This document shows, piece after piece, positions 17,866 through 26,017 of a DNA stretch of 64,000 bases. A program made the translations under genes and the position numbers. The notes under the pieces are model-generated. The model had not been told where the DNA came from, did no database searches, and saw only the letters and a program-made list of their open reading frames with translations. The stretch's first letter is position 1. Each line of letters opens with the position of its first letter. The stretch comes from CAJQQY01 sp045104975. Its GTDB lineage: Bacteria; Bacteroidota; Bacteroidia; Chitinophagales; Saprospiraceae. Location: positions 1 through 64,000 of the forward strand of contig JBGCCY010000023.1 in NCBI GenBank assembly GCA_045104975.1, read 5' to 3'.

Positions 17866-20800
17866 TCACTTCGTTTCTTCAATTGCTTTTTTAATATTCT
17901 TCGCCACTTCCATAAATGCTTCATCTATATTTTCCCATTGCGAAATAGCTCTAAGTTGTAGATGTCCTCCTCTAATCTGTTTTGGAATCATTTGTAATTG
18001 CGAAAACTCTAAACCATCAAAATCAAACGGTCTCAGATAAATAGGAATCACTCGCTTCACTCTTTCACTCGAATCATTTTTCAACTCCATCGCCAACGGA
18101 ATTTCTTTTTCCCAAATATAACTGGAAGCAATAAAATCTGCACTCACTAAAAAAAGAATAATATCAGAGTCTCGTAAATTATTAATAATCGCTTCGTCCC
18201 ATTCATCACCTGCTTGAATAGCTTTATCACTCCATGTTTCAATTTTTTCTAATCGCTTCAATGGTGCCAAATGAACCGCCAATTGATTCATGATTTCCGC
18301 ATCTTTATGCGAATAAGAAAAGAAAACTTTTAGTGGTCGTTGCGGTTGGTCATCCAACAATAATTCAAAATCATGGATACGCAATCGTTTGTCCTGAGCC
18401 AAAGTTCCATCATTCAATCGATTAGGAATAGATGGAATAAAAACAGATTTCTTTCGATTGGCATGGCACAATTTAAGGTAGTTCACAAAGTCTTCACCGT
18501 TCGTTGATACCTCCATTTTTTTCAACCAACGAGGAGCATCTTCTTTCTCATATCGGCTCGTCCAATTATTGGGACGATGATGAATTTCGGAAGTAGAACT
18601 ATCTGCAAATCTTTGTATCGTTATCTTTCCTCCTTTCTTTACTATTGGAGGTTTCTCATTTTTATTAATTTTAGCCAAATCTTTCTCCTCTAAAATCTCT
18701 GCAATAATATGAAAAACCTCTTTTTGAATATCCCGAGCAGCAACGGAAGGTTGTGCTCCGATAAGAAAAATTCCATGTTCATTATCCATCGATTGATCGT
18801 CAACAGAATCAGATTCTTGCGAAGGCATGATTCCTTTAAACATCACTTTGGTTCCTTTTTTCTCAAAAAGAATTCCTTGCTTCCAATAATATTTAGCATC
18901 CACATTTGGAGACATTCCATAAAAGAAAATCATCCGTTGCAACACCTTTCTAAAAAAATATAAAGGCAATCGAACATAATATGCTTTCTGTTGCAAACCA
19001 TTGGCTGCTATCGCATAAAGGTCTTCCACAGGATGGGTTTCTGGCAAATATTGAGGCGCAACATAAGTATCTGGCTCATCCATTTTTTCAAAAACGATTT
19101 CCATTTCTTTCATCAATGCCAAGACCGTTTCTTCGTCTAACCCTTTTTTCGCATTAATATCTTTTTTGGAAAAAACGCCTGCTTTGGCTCGAACGGTTTC
19201 ATTTAATATTTTATAAATACCAGTCGTCACCCAAATCGGATCGAGATAAACGGTATCATTTAAAATATCATCTTCTCCGAAATAAATAACCAAACCAGAA
19301 TTATGCAACCACCTCGGCATCGTATAAACTTCACTTTCGGTCAACTCCGATTCTATTTCCAAACATGCTTTTTCAAAGTCTTTAATTTTGATACTTTTTC
19401 CAATCTTTAAATGTTTGGAAAATGGATTCTTCGCATTCTTCCCTTGAGAAACTTCCACAACTGCATCTCTAATTTTTAACCAAGCGATTGATCTCTTTTG
19501 CTCTGCTTTCCTTTTTAAAATTTTACCAAAGCATTCTGACAAGTCATTGCAAAAAGTATCAAAGCTCCATTTATATTTTGAGCTACTTGCCTTGGCAGCC
19601 TCATGCAAACTAATATGATGATCGCCAAAAATTTTATATTCATCAATCCAAGTGGTTGAGATTCTTTGTCGTTGATCTTTATCCACTTTATTTTGCACAA
19701 GCAAAATTGGACTATCAGGAGCGAAGTGGCGAATATTATCCAACCAATATTTATAGTGATAATGTTGTAAATCTTCGCTTTCATCTTTTCGAACTTCCGT
19801 CGAAATAATATCATTTTTATTAGTATCGGTTTCCCAAAGCAAAATATAAACAGCATGATTACTGAGGAACAATCGAAACGTCCCATGATAATATTCTTGT
19901 CCTCCAAAATCCCAAACATTTGCTGCGACCTTATCTTTTATTTCTTTAAATGCAGGCGAGACTTTTCCTTTGGGCAACCATCGATTAAGTCGAATACCAT
20001 GAGTGGTTTCTCTTTTTTTATCGAGTTTTCCATTTTCAAAAAACTTACTGAGTTGAGTTTTTCCAGCACCGCTGTTGCCTACGAAGATGAGTTTTATGTC
20101 GTCGATTTCGGGAGTAGGTTTTACTTTATCTTCCTCTCCGAAAAGTTCTTCGAAATTTTTATCGCCTCCTAAAACGTCTCTTGCTTTTTCGTCTAGGTTT
20201 GGTGAAATGTTTGCAGTTGGAATTTCTAGATTTGGTTGGATATCTATTTTTTGCTCGATATTGGACGTTGCGTCTCGACTTATTCCTTCGAAGTAGGCTC
20301 GGATTTGGTGGATGTCGTTGGTTTGGTAAACTTCGGGTGGACAATCATTTATTGGATTATCTATCAAGAATAAATGTTCTATTTTTTTTAACTTAATTAA
20401 AGGTTTAACCTTTAAAATTTCGTTATGACTAAGATAAAGAGTAGTCACATTTTCAAGCTTAGAAATAACTTCAACATCTGAAATATCATTCAGCATAATC
20501 CCCAAATGTGTTAATTCTTTTAAATTTTCAAGAAAAGAAATATCTGAAATTCCATTTCTATCAAGGTTTAATTTTTTTAGGTTTTCTAATTTTTTTAATA
20601 TTGAATAATCTACAATTGCTACATTATATGATAAATTTAATTCTTGTAATTTTTGAAGGTTTCCGAATGGTGAAATATCGTGTATTTTATTCTCTTCTAA
20701 ATTTAAATATTTTAATTCTGCTAACCACCTTCCAATGAAACTAATGTCTGAAATAGAATTATGACTAAGATCAACTTCTTCCAACTTAGTTAAACTTCCT

Positions 20801-21159
20801 AGTTTTCTACAATCAGAAATAGCCCAGTTTTCATCAGTATTTTTTCCACCTATTTTTATTCTTTTTAAATTTTGTAATGCTCCTATCTCCTTTGGAATTT
20901 CACTAAGAAAATTAGGCTCTCGATAAACCTCTTTCATTCCCATAGTCTTTCTTACAACCTTCGACTTGTCTTGTCTTTGTCTCTTCATCTCAGATACATA
21001 CCCATTCGTAATCACCAACTCCTCCAACCAATCCATCTCAAACACCTCCTTCGGAATTTCCCTCAATCCACAATCACTAAGCACCAACTTTCCAGTTCGT
21101 TCTTTCATTTCCCGATTAATAAACTTCAAAGCCATTGGTGGTGTCTGCTGCACATTCAT
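17866..21159 (-). CDS. LRR-Roc-COR-TIR protein (Roco GTPase with C-terminal TIR domain)
   Basis: This 1097-residue cytosolic protein has leucine-rich repeats at about 25-275 (LEEVDLSHNSISDISFIG, LKYLNLEENKIHDISPF, LKKLNLDRNGISDISFL). A Roc GTPase domain follows, with P-loop GNSGAGKT 361-368, switch II DFGGQE 417-422 and NKVD 490-493. A COR region spans about 560-800. The C-terminal TIR domain (about 944-1090) begins VFFSYSHKDAEIMNQL and has SADFIASSYIWEKEI, with Glu1019 at the position expected for NAD-cleaving TIR enzymes. LRRs probably sense a ligand, Roc-COR switches or dimerises, and TIR cleaves NAD or signals. Bacterial TIR proteins often act in anti-phage defence, so that role is plausible here but is inference. 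No partner gene is adjacent. Confidence 0.9.
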   Translation of the reverse strand: MNVQQTPPMALKFINREMKERTGKLVLSDCGLREIPKEVFEMDWLEELVITNGYVSEMKRQRQDKSKVVRKTMGMKEVYREPNFLSEIPKEIGALQNLKRIKIGGKNTDENWAISDCRKLGSLTKLEEVDLSHNSISDISFIGRWLAELKYLNLEENKIHDISPFGNLQKLQELNLSYNVAIVDYSILKKLENLKKLNLDRNGISDISFLENLKELTHLGIMLNDISDVEVISKLENVTTLYLSHNEILKVKPLIKLKKIEHLFLIDNPINDCPPEVYQTNDIHQIRAYFEGISRDATSNIEQKIDIQPNLEIPTANISPNLDEKARDVLGGDKNFEELFGEEDKVKPTPEIDDIKLIFVGNSGAGKTQLSKFFENGKLDKKRETTHGIRLNRWLPKGKVSPAFKEIKDKVAANVWDFGGQEYYHGTFRLFLSNHAVYILLWETDTNKNDIISTEVRKDESEDLQHYHYKYWLDNIRHFAPDSPILLVQNKVDKDQRQRISTTWIDEYKIFGDHHISLHEAAKASSSKYKWSFDTFCNDLSECFGKILKRKAEQKRSIAWLKIRDAVVEVSQGKNAKNPFSKHLKIGKSIKIKDFEKACLEIESELTESEVYTMPRWLHNSGLVIYFGEDDILNDTVYLDPIWVTTGIYKILNETVRAKAGVFSKKDINAKKGLDEETVLALMKEMEIVFEKMDEPDTYVAPQYLPETHPVEDLYAIAANGLQQKAYYVRLPLYFFRKVLQRMIFFYGMSPNVDAKYYWKQGILFEKKGTKVMFKGIMPSQESDSVDDQSMDNEHGIFLIGAQPSVAARDIQKEVFHIIAEILEEKDLAKINKNEKPPIVKKGGKITIQRFADSSTSEIHHRPNNWTSRYEKEDAPRWLKKMEVSTNGEDFVNYLKLCHANRKKSVFIPSIPNRLNDGTLAQDKRLRIHDFELLLDDQPQRPLKVFFSYSHKDAEIMNQLAVHLAPLKRLEKIETWSDKAIQAGDEWDEAIINNLRDSDIILFLVSADFIASSYIWEKEIPLAMELKNDSSERVKRVIPIYLRPFDFDGLEFSQLQMIPKQIRGGHLQLRAISQWENIDEAFMEVAKNIKKAIEETK

Positions 21160-21337
21160 AATCTAGTATTATTTTTTTAATTCGAAATATAATGAAAAAT
21201 TACATCTATTATCAATTAACGACTTGCCTAAAAATATCTACCAAATTTTGTCGCCCATTTCTCTAACCTCTTTTCATTCGTTTTTTACCTATCCAAAAAA
21301 AATACCTTTGATTTTATTTTCAATCAAAAAACAACTC

Positions 21338-22426
21338 ATGAAAAAAATTCAACTTTTCGTTTTTCTAATTATTTGTGTTTTCCAATTACAAAGTCAAAGT
21401 CTAACTCAAGTCGAATCTGTAGAATATGACGCTTCACAAAATAGGTTTCTTATTTCCAATGGAAGTAATATCATTGCTCGTGCAAGCAATGGAGATTTAA
21501 GTTTTTTTGGATCAGAAGGAGCAAGCCATGGAATGGAAGTTTTGGGAAATCACCTTTTTGCAATTGATGGATCAACCATTCGAGGTTTTGAATTAAATAC
21601 TGAAAATGAAGTGATGGCACTCCAGGTTAATAATGCAGCTTTTCTAAATGGACTGACCAATGATGGTGTTTCAACTTTGTATGCGACCGATTTTAGCAAC
21701 AAGAATATATACAGAATTGATGTTTCTGATTTGACCAATCCAACTTATGAAATCATTGTAAATGGTACTGGTTCTACTCCCAACGGAATCGTTTTCGATG
21801 GAGCTAACAATCGTTTGATTTTTGTCAACTGGGGAAATAATGCTCCGATCAAAGCAGTTGATCTTTCCGATAATTCAGTCAGTACGTTGGTGACTACAAG
21901 CGTTGGAAACATCGACGGTATCGACGAAGACAATGATGGCAATTATTATATTGCTTATTGGAATCCAAGTAAAATCGCCAAGTATGATAATGCTTTTGCG
22001 AATCCTCCTGAAGTAGTTTCCACTCCATTTTTAAATAACCCCGCTGATATATGTTATGCCAAAGAGATTGACACTTTAGCCATTCCACATTATCCAAGTG
22101 GTACTGATCAAGTAACTTTTGTTGGTTTTGAACCAGATACTATTTCTTCGATTTATGATATTTATTCCAATGATTTTGAGTTAGAAGTTTTTCCAAATCC
22201 AGTTACGGATAATTCAGTCATTCGATTTTCTTTGGATAAAAAAACAACATTACAATTATCCATTTTAAATCAAGAAGGAAAATTGGTGAAAACACTTTTG
22301 CAAGGAGAACAGATGAAAGGTGAGCATACTATCTCATTTGCAGGCATGAAAATTCCTGCTGGAATTTATTGGCTTTCGCTCGAAGGAATCAATATTAAAA
22401 AAACAATTCCGATTCAAGTAAATTAG
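21338..22426 (+). CDS. SMP-30/NHL-like propeller protein with T9SS type A sorting tail
   Basis: Using the ATG at 21338 the product has 362 residues and a clean signal peptide (MKKIQLFVFLIICVFQLQSQ); the upstream in-frame extension would bury it. The body repeats a propeller pattern (NGLTNDGVSTLYATDFSNKNIYRID, NGIVFDGANNRLIFVNWG, IDGIDEDNDGNYYIAYW) like SMP-30/gluconolactonase folds. The last 80 residues are a T9SS sorting domain (LEVFPNPVTDNSVIRFSL...IPAGIYWLSLEGINIKKTIPIQV). It is therefore probably exported by type IX secretion and held at or released from the surface. The ligand is unknown. Confidence 0.85.
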   Translation: MKKIQLFVFLIICVFQLQSQSLTQVESVEYDASQNRFLISNGSNIIARASNGDLSFFGSEGASHGMEVLGNHLFAIDGSTIRGFELNTENEVMALQVNNAAFLNGLTNDGVSTLYATDFSNKNIYRIDVSDLTNPTYEIIVNGTGSTPNGIVFDGANNRLIFVNWGNNAPIKAVDLSDNSVSTLVTTSVGNIDGIDEDNDGNYYIAYWNPSKIAKYDNAFANPPEVVSTPFLNNPADICYAKEIDTLAIPHYPSGTDQVTFVGFEPDTISSIYDIYSNDFELEVFPNPVTDNSVIRFSLDKKTTLQLSILNQEGKLVKTLLQGEQMKGEHTISFAGMKIPAGIYWLSLEGINIKKTIPIQVN

Positions 22427-22432
22427 TTAAGG

Positions 22433-22465
22433 AGGGATCGGATCCCTTGAAGGGATCCGATCCCT
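22433..22465. repeat. Nested perfect palindrome
   Basis: AGGGATCGGATCCCT (22433-22447) and AGGGATCCGATCCCT (22451-22465) are exact reverse complements around TGA. Each arm is itself a 7-bp palindrome around one base, so the unit can form one 15-bp hairpin or two small ones. It begins 7 bases after a stop codon. There is no T-run directly after it. Confidence 0.85.
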
Positions 22466-22551
22466 ATCTCAAAGAAAAAAACAATTCCCTTTCATATAAA
22501 CTAAGCTCTTATTATAGTGTTTAAAGAGTATAAACATTGCCTAAAAACTAT

Positions 22552-22559
22552 TACTTTTG
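22552..22559 (+). promoter_or_regulatory. Probable -7 box for the thiolase gene
   Basis: TACTTTTG matches TAnnTTTG perfectly, 43 bases before the ATG at 22603. TTG at 22537 is too close to be a normal -33 element. Confidence 0.5.
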
Positions 22560-22602
22560 CGGCACTAAACCATTTTAACCATTTATAATTAATAAAAAAA
22601 AC

Positions 22603-23784
22603 ATGAAAGAAGTTTATATCGTATCAGCAGTAAGAACTCCGATGGGAAGTTTTGGAGGCGCATTATCTAGTTTTTCTGCCGTTCAATTAGGATCATTTGC
22701 GATCGAAGGTGCTTTGAAAAGAGCCAAGGTGAGTCCGTCAAAAGTTCAAGAAGTTTTGATGGGAAATGTTGTTTCTGCAGGACTTGGTCAGGCACCAGCT
22801 CGACAAGCAGCTTTGGGAGCTGGCATCGGCAATAACGTGCCATGTACGACTATCAATAAAGTTTGCTCATCAGGAATGAAATCTATAATGATTGGTGCTG
22901 CAAATATTATGATTGGTCAAGCTGACATCATCGTTGCAGGTGGAATGGAAAGCATGAGTAATATTCCTTTTTATGCTCCGAAAATGAGATGGGGAAATAA
23001 ATTTGGAAATGCACATTTCATCGACGGATTGGTTCAAGATGGTTTGCAAGATGCTTATGGAAAAATGCCAATGGGTGTTTGTGCAGATGCAACTGCTGAA
23101 AAATATAACTTCACTCGAGAGCAACAAGATGCTTTTGCGATTCAATCTTATGAGCGAGCAAGTGCAGCAACTGACGATGGATCTTTCGCAGATGAAATCG
23201 TTCCTGTAACTGTTCCACAAAGAAGAGGCGATGCAATTATCGTTTCACAAGATGAAGAATACAAAAAAGTAAAATTCGAAAAGATCCCTGCACTTCGAGC
23301 AGCTTTCACTAAAGATGGAACTGTAACTGCAGCAAATGCATCAACAATTAATGATGGCGCATCAGCAGTAGTTTTAGCAAGTGCGGAAGCTGTAAAAAAA
23401 TATAAATTGAAACCTGTAGCAAAAATTCTTTCTTTTGCAGATGCTGCTCACGAGCCAGAATGGTTCACCACAGCTCCTCCAAAAGCTGCTAAGAAAGCAA
23501 TGAAATTAGCAGGTATCAAAAAATCAGATATCGATTATTACGAAGTGAATGAAGCATTCGCAGCAGTAACGATGGCATTCAATAAAGAGATGAAATTAAA
23601 AGAAAATAAAGTGAATGTTTTTGGTGGTGCAGTATCTTTGGGTCATCCACTTGGAGCTTCAGGAGCACGAATTTTGACTACCTTAAATAATGTTTTACAT
23701 CAGAAAGATGCAAGCGTTGGTTTGGCAGCAATTTGTAATGGTGGTGGTGGTGCTTCATCAATGATTATTGAGCGTATCAAGTAA
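22603..23784 (+). CDS. Acetyl-CoA C-acetyltransferase (thiolase)
   Basis: The 393-residue enzyme has all thiolase landmarks: the nucleophile Cys88 in INKVCSSGMKS, the NEAFAAV block, His348 in GHPLGASGAR, and the acid-base Cys378 in CNGGGGASS. It condenses or cleaves acetoacetyl-CoA, in fatty-acid or ketone metabolism. Length and motifs fit the biosynthetic/degradative thiolase II group (AtoB/PhaA-like), but the exact physiological role cannot be told from the sequence. It is a single-gene unit with its own -7 box and a strong terminator. Confidence 0.95.
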   Translation: MKEVYIVSAVRTPMGSFGGALSSFSAVQLGSFAIEGALKRAKVSPSKVQEVLMGNVVSAGLGQAPARQAALGAGIGNNVPCTTINKVCSSGMKSIMIGAANIMIGQADIIVAGGMESMSNIPFYAPKMRWGNKFGNAHFIDGLVQDGLQDAYGKMPMGVCADATAEKYNFTREQQDAFAIQSYERASAATDDGSFADEIVPVTVPQRRGDAIIVSQDEEYKKVKFEKIPALRAAFTKDGTVTAANASTINDGASAVVLASAEAVKKYKLKPVAKILSFADAAHEPEWFTTAPPKAAKKAMKLAGIKKSDIDYYEVNEAFAAVTMAFNKEMKLKENKVNVFGGAVSLGHPLGASGARILTTLNNVLHQKDASVGLAAICNGGGGASSMIIERIK

Positions 23785-23811
23785 TTTAATTTTAAAATAA
23801 TAAAGGTTAAC

Positions 23812-23844
23812 AACCCGGATTTTCTGATGAAGAAAATCCGGGTT
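23812..23844 (+). terminator. Terminator of the thiolase gene
   Basis: AACCCGGATTTTCT (23812-23825) and AGAAAATCCGGGTT (23831-23844) are perfectly complementary around GATGA. A T-rich run follows. Confidence 0.9.
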
Positions 23845-24048
23845 TTCTTTTGCGTTTAGGGATTTCATTTGGGTAAAAAAACAAATACAGAAATTCTGTT
23901 TTCGCAAATACGATTTCATAAAAACATTAAAATATAACTTCTTGAAAATCAGTTATTTAAATTCTATTTTCAAAAATAAAATCAATCCTATTTTAAGTTT
24001 TTAATTTCAAAAAATCGTATCTTAGTCATTCACCAAAACAAGTGAATT

Positions 24049-25053
24049 ATGACTAAAACAAATCACCTCAGCAAGGGACGTTTAGCTTTAATTTTTGGTG
24101 TCCCGCTTCTATTGATTTCAGGAATTACTTGCCTCACTTTCTTACCCGTTTTTGCTTCGCAAAATCTTTCCTACGCGATTACTTTGGATTTGATTTTCAC
24201 GGTTCCGATTGTGTATTTTTTACTCATTCGGAAAACTGAAATTCCAAAAACGACAACTCTTACTTTTTTGATTTTGGGAGCAATCATCGCATCTTTTATT
24301 ATACCAAAGGAACATCAAACCATTCTTGCTTTTGCCAAACAATTTTTGATTCCGATCATTGAAGTTTCAATTTTCTTTTTTATTATTTTTAAAATTCGAA
24401 AAGTATATTTAGCAATTCAATCGGCAAAAAGTGAAACACCTGATTTCCTAGAAATTGCTCGAAAAGTAGTTGGAGACATTCTACCTAAAAAGGCGGCTGG
24501 ATTTTTTTTAATGGAACTCTCTTTGTTTTATTATTGCTTTCATACTTGGAGAAAACCAATACTCCCTAACAATGCTTTTACATATCACAAAAGAAGTGAT
24601 CTGTCTTTGATATTTGGCGTCTTCATCGGATTAATTTTAGTGGAAACATTTGCTTTTCATATTTTAGTAGAAAGATGGAGTCCAATTGTTGCTTGGATTG
24701 GGACAAGTTTAAGCTTGTATTCTATCGTACAAGTTGTTGGCATCATCAAGTCTGCTTCTCGACGACCTATCCTTTTAAATGAACGAAGTGCAGTCTTACG
24801 ATTTGGAATGATGGCTGAAACCGAAATTGCCTACGAAGATATCGATCGAATAGAATTGAGTCAACGAACGATTAGTAATAATCCTTTGGCAAAAAAATTA
24901 GGTACAGAACTCACTTCACATAATGTTGTGATTTATTTGAAAAAAGAAAATATCTTACATGGTCTTTTTGGAATAAAAAACAACTTCAATATTCTTTCTC
25001 TTTTTGTGGATGATCATAAAAGATTTAAAGAAGAAATTGATCAACGACTTTAA
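24049..25053 (+). CDS. Polytopic membrane protein, unknown function
   Basis: The 334-residue protein has about six to seven hydrophobic helices (LALIFGVPLLLISGITCLTF, YAITLDLIFTVPIVYFLL, TFLILGAIIASFIIP, LIPIIEVSIFFFIIF, LSLIFGVFIGLILVE, IVAWIGTSLSLYSIVQVVGII). A soluble C-terminal end with PH-like strand content follows (VLRFGMMAETEIAYEDIDRIELS). Similar proteins are widespread in Bacteroidota without a known role. No transport or catalytic signature is visible. A weak -7 box (TATCTTAG) lies about 25 bases upstream. Confidence 0.75.
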   Translation: MTKTNHLSKGRLALIFGVPLLLISGITCLTFLPVFASQNLSYAITLDLIFTVPIVYFLLIRKTEIPKTTTLTFLILGAIIASFIIPKEHQTILAFAKQFLIPIIEVSIFFFIIFKIRKVYLAIQSAKSETPDFLEIARKVVGDILPKKAAGFFLMELSLFYYCFHTWRKPILPNNAFTYHKRSDLSLIFGVFIGLILVETFAFHILVERWSPIVAWIGTSLSLYSIVQVVGIIKSASRRPILLNERSAVLRFGMMAETEIAYEDIDRIELSQRTISNNPLAKKLGTELTSHNVVIYLKKENILHGLFGIKNNFNILSLFVDDHKRFKEEIDQRL

Positions 25054-25061
25054 TGTATCGA

Positions 25062-25122
25062 GGCTTTCCAAGTCCCGTAATCATCGTATTATAAAGTTAT
25101 TAAAACAGGACTTGAAAAGTCC
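25062..25122. repeat. Double-hairpin element, copy 1
   Basis: A first small hairpin GGCTT-TCC-AAGTC (25062-25074) and a second GGACTT-GAA-AAGTCC (25108-25122) are separated by an AT-rich spacer. The layout (CTTTCCAAG first, roughly reverse-complement hairpin second) matches the elements at 47411 and 49353. Confidence 0.6.
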
Positions 25123-25140
25123 CGCTACAAATAAAATAAA

Positions 25141-25941
25141 ATGTCTAAAATTTCATTTCCAAAAGGAATAACAAACTTGATTATCATCATTTGTTATTCC
25201 TTTTTTTTAAGCACCCTTTGCACTTCTTGTTCTGCTCAGACTGCTCCGCAAAAAGTAGTTGAAATTGATGCGCAAGAAATTACCTATCGCAATCAAAAAT
25301 TCGATGTTGTAAAAATTGACTTGCGAAAAACACCAGTTCAGTTTTATTGGAAAAATAAAAATGGGAAACTCATTCGTAGTTTGGAGAATTTAAAAAACGA
25401 ATTGGAAAGTGACGACAAGGAATTACTTTTTGCCATGAATGCAGGCATGTATCAACGTGATCGAAATCCTCAAGGACTTTATATCGAAAATGAAAAAACG
25501 ATTAAATCATTGGACACATTGCAAGATGGTTACGGTAATTTTTATCTTCAACCGAATGGCGTTTTCTATCTGAAAAATGATTCTGCAGGAGTTCTCCCCA
25601 GCAATCTTTTTTCCCAAAAAAATATTACTCCAACTTGGGCGACTCAATCTGGCCCGATGCTTTTAATCAATGAAAAAGTACATCCTATTTTCCAAGAAGG
25701 TTCAACTAATTTGAATATTCGAAATGGCGTAGGTGTTATTTCCAAACATGAAATCGTATTTGTGATTTCGCATAAAGAAGTTAATCTTTTTGATTTTGCA
25801 ATGCTTTTTAAAGAAGAATTGAATTGCAAGAATGCGTTGTATCTCGATGGTTTTGTTTCGAGAGCTTATATTCCTCCATTGAATCGGAAAGATTTGGATG
25901 GGAATTTTGGGGTGATGATTGGGGCTTTTAAAACACCTTAG
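25141..25941 (+). CDS. Phosphodiester glycosidase-like (NAGPA/DUF2233) exported protein
   Basis: The 266-residue product has a hydrophobic leader ending STLCTSCSAQ, either a signal peptide or a weak lipobox. The body has family hallmarks: AMNAGMYQRDRNPQGLYIENEK, NFYLQPNGVFYL, ATQSGPMLLINEKVHP, RNGVGVISKHEIVFVIS and NALYLDGFVSRAY. These match the NAGPA/DUF2233 domain, named after the enzyme that uncovers mannose-6-phosphate by removing GlcNAc from a phosphodiester. The bacterial substrate is unknown, with teichoic-acid-like or exopolysaccharide phosphodiesters the usual suggestion. It probably acts in the periplasm or at the surface. Confidence 0.85.
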   Translation: MSKISFPKGITNLIIIICYSFFLSTLCTSCSAQTAPQKVVEIDAQEITYRNQKFDVVKIDLRKTPVQFYWKNKNGKLIRSLENLKNELESDDKELLFAMNAGMYQRDRNPQGLYIENEKTIKSLDTLQDGYGNFYLQPNGVFYLKNDSAGVLPSNLFSQKNITPTWATQSGPMLLINEKVHPIFQEGSTNLNIRNGVGVISKHEIVFVISHKEVNLFDFAMLFKEELNCKNALYLDGFVSRAYIPPLNRKDLDGNFGVMIGAFKTP

Positions 25942-26017
25942 ATTGTTCTTTTAAACAGAGAAATGAGCATTAGAATTAACTAATACTCATTTCTATTTTT
26001 AAGGTGTGTGGTGTTTT

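Noticed and set aside
20159..20344. Arg-rich 61-codon frame inside the TIR gene
   Set aside because: It is an alternative frame within the well-supported LRR-Roc-COR-TIR gene.
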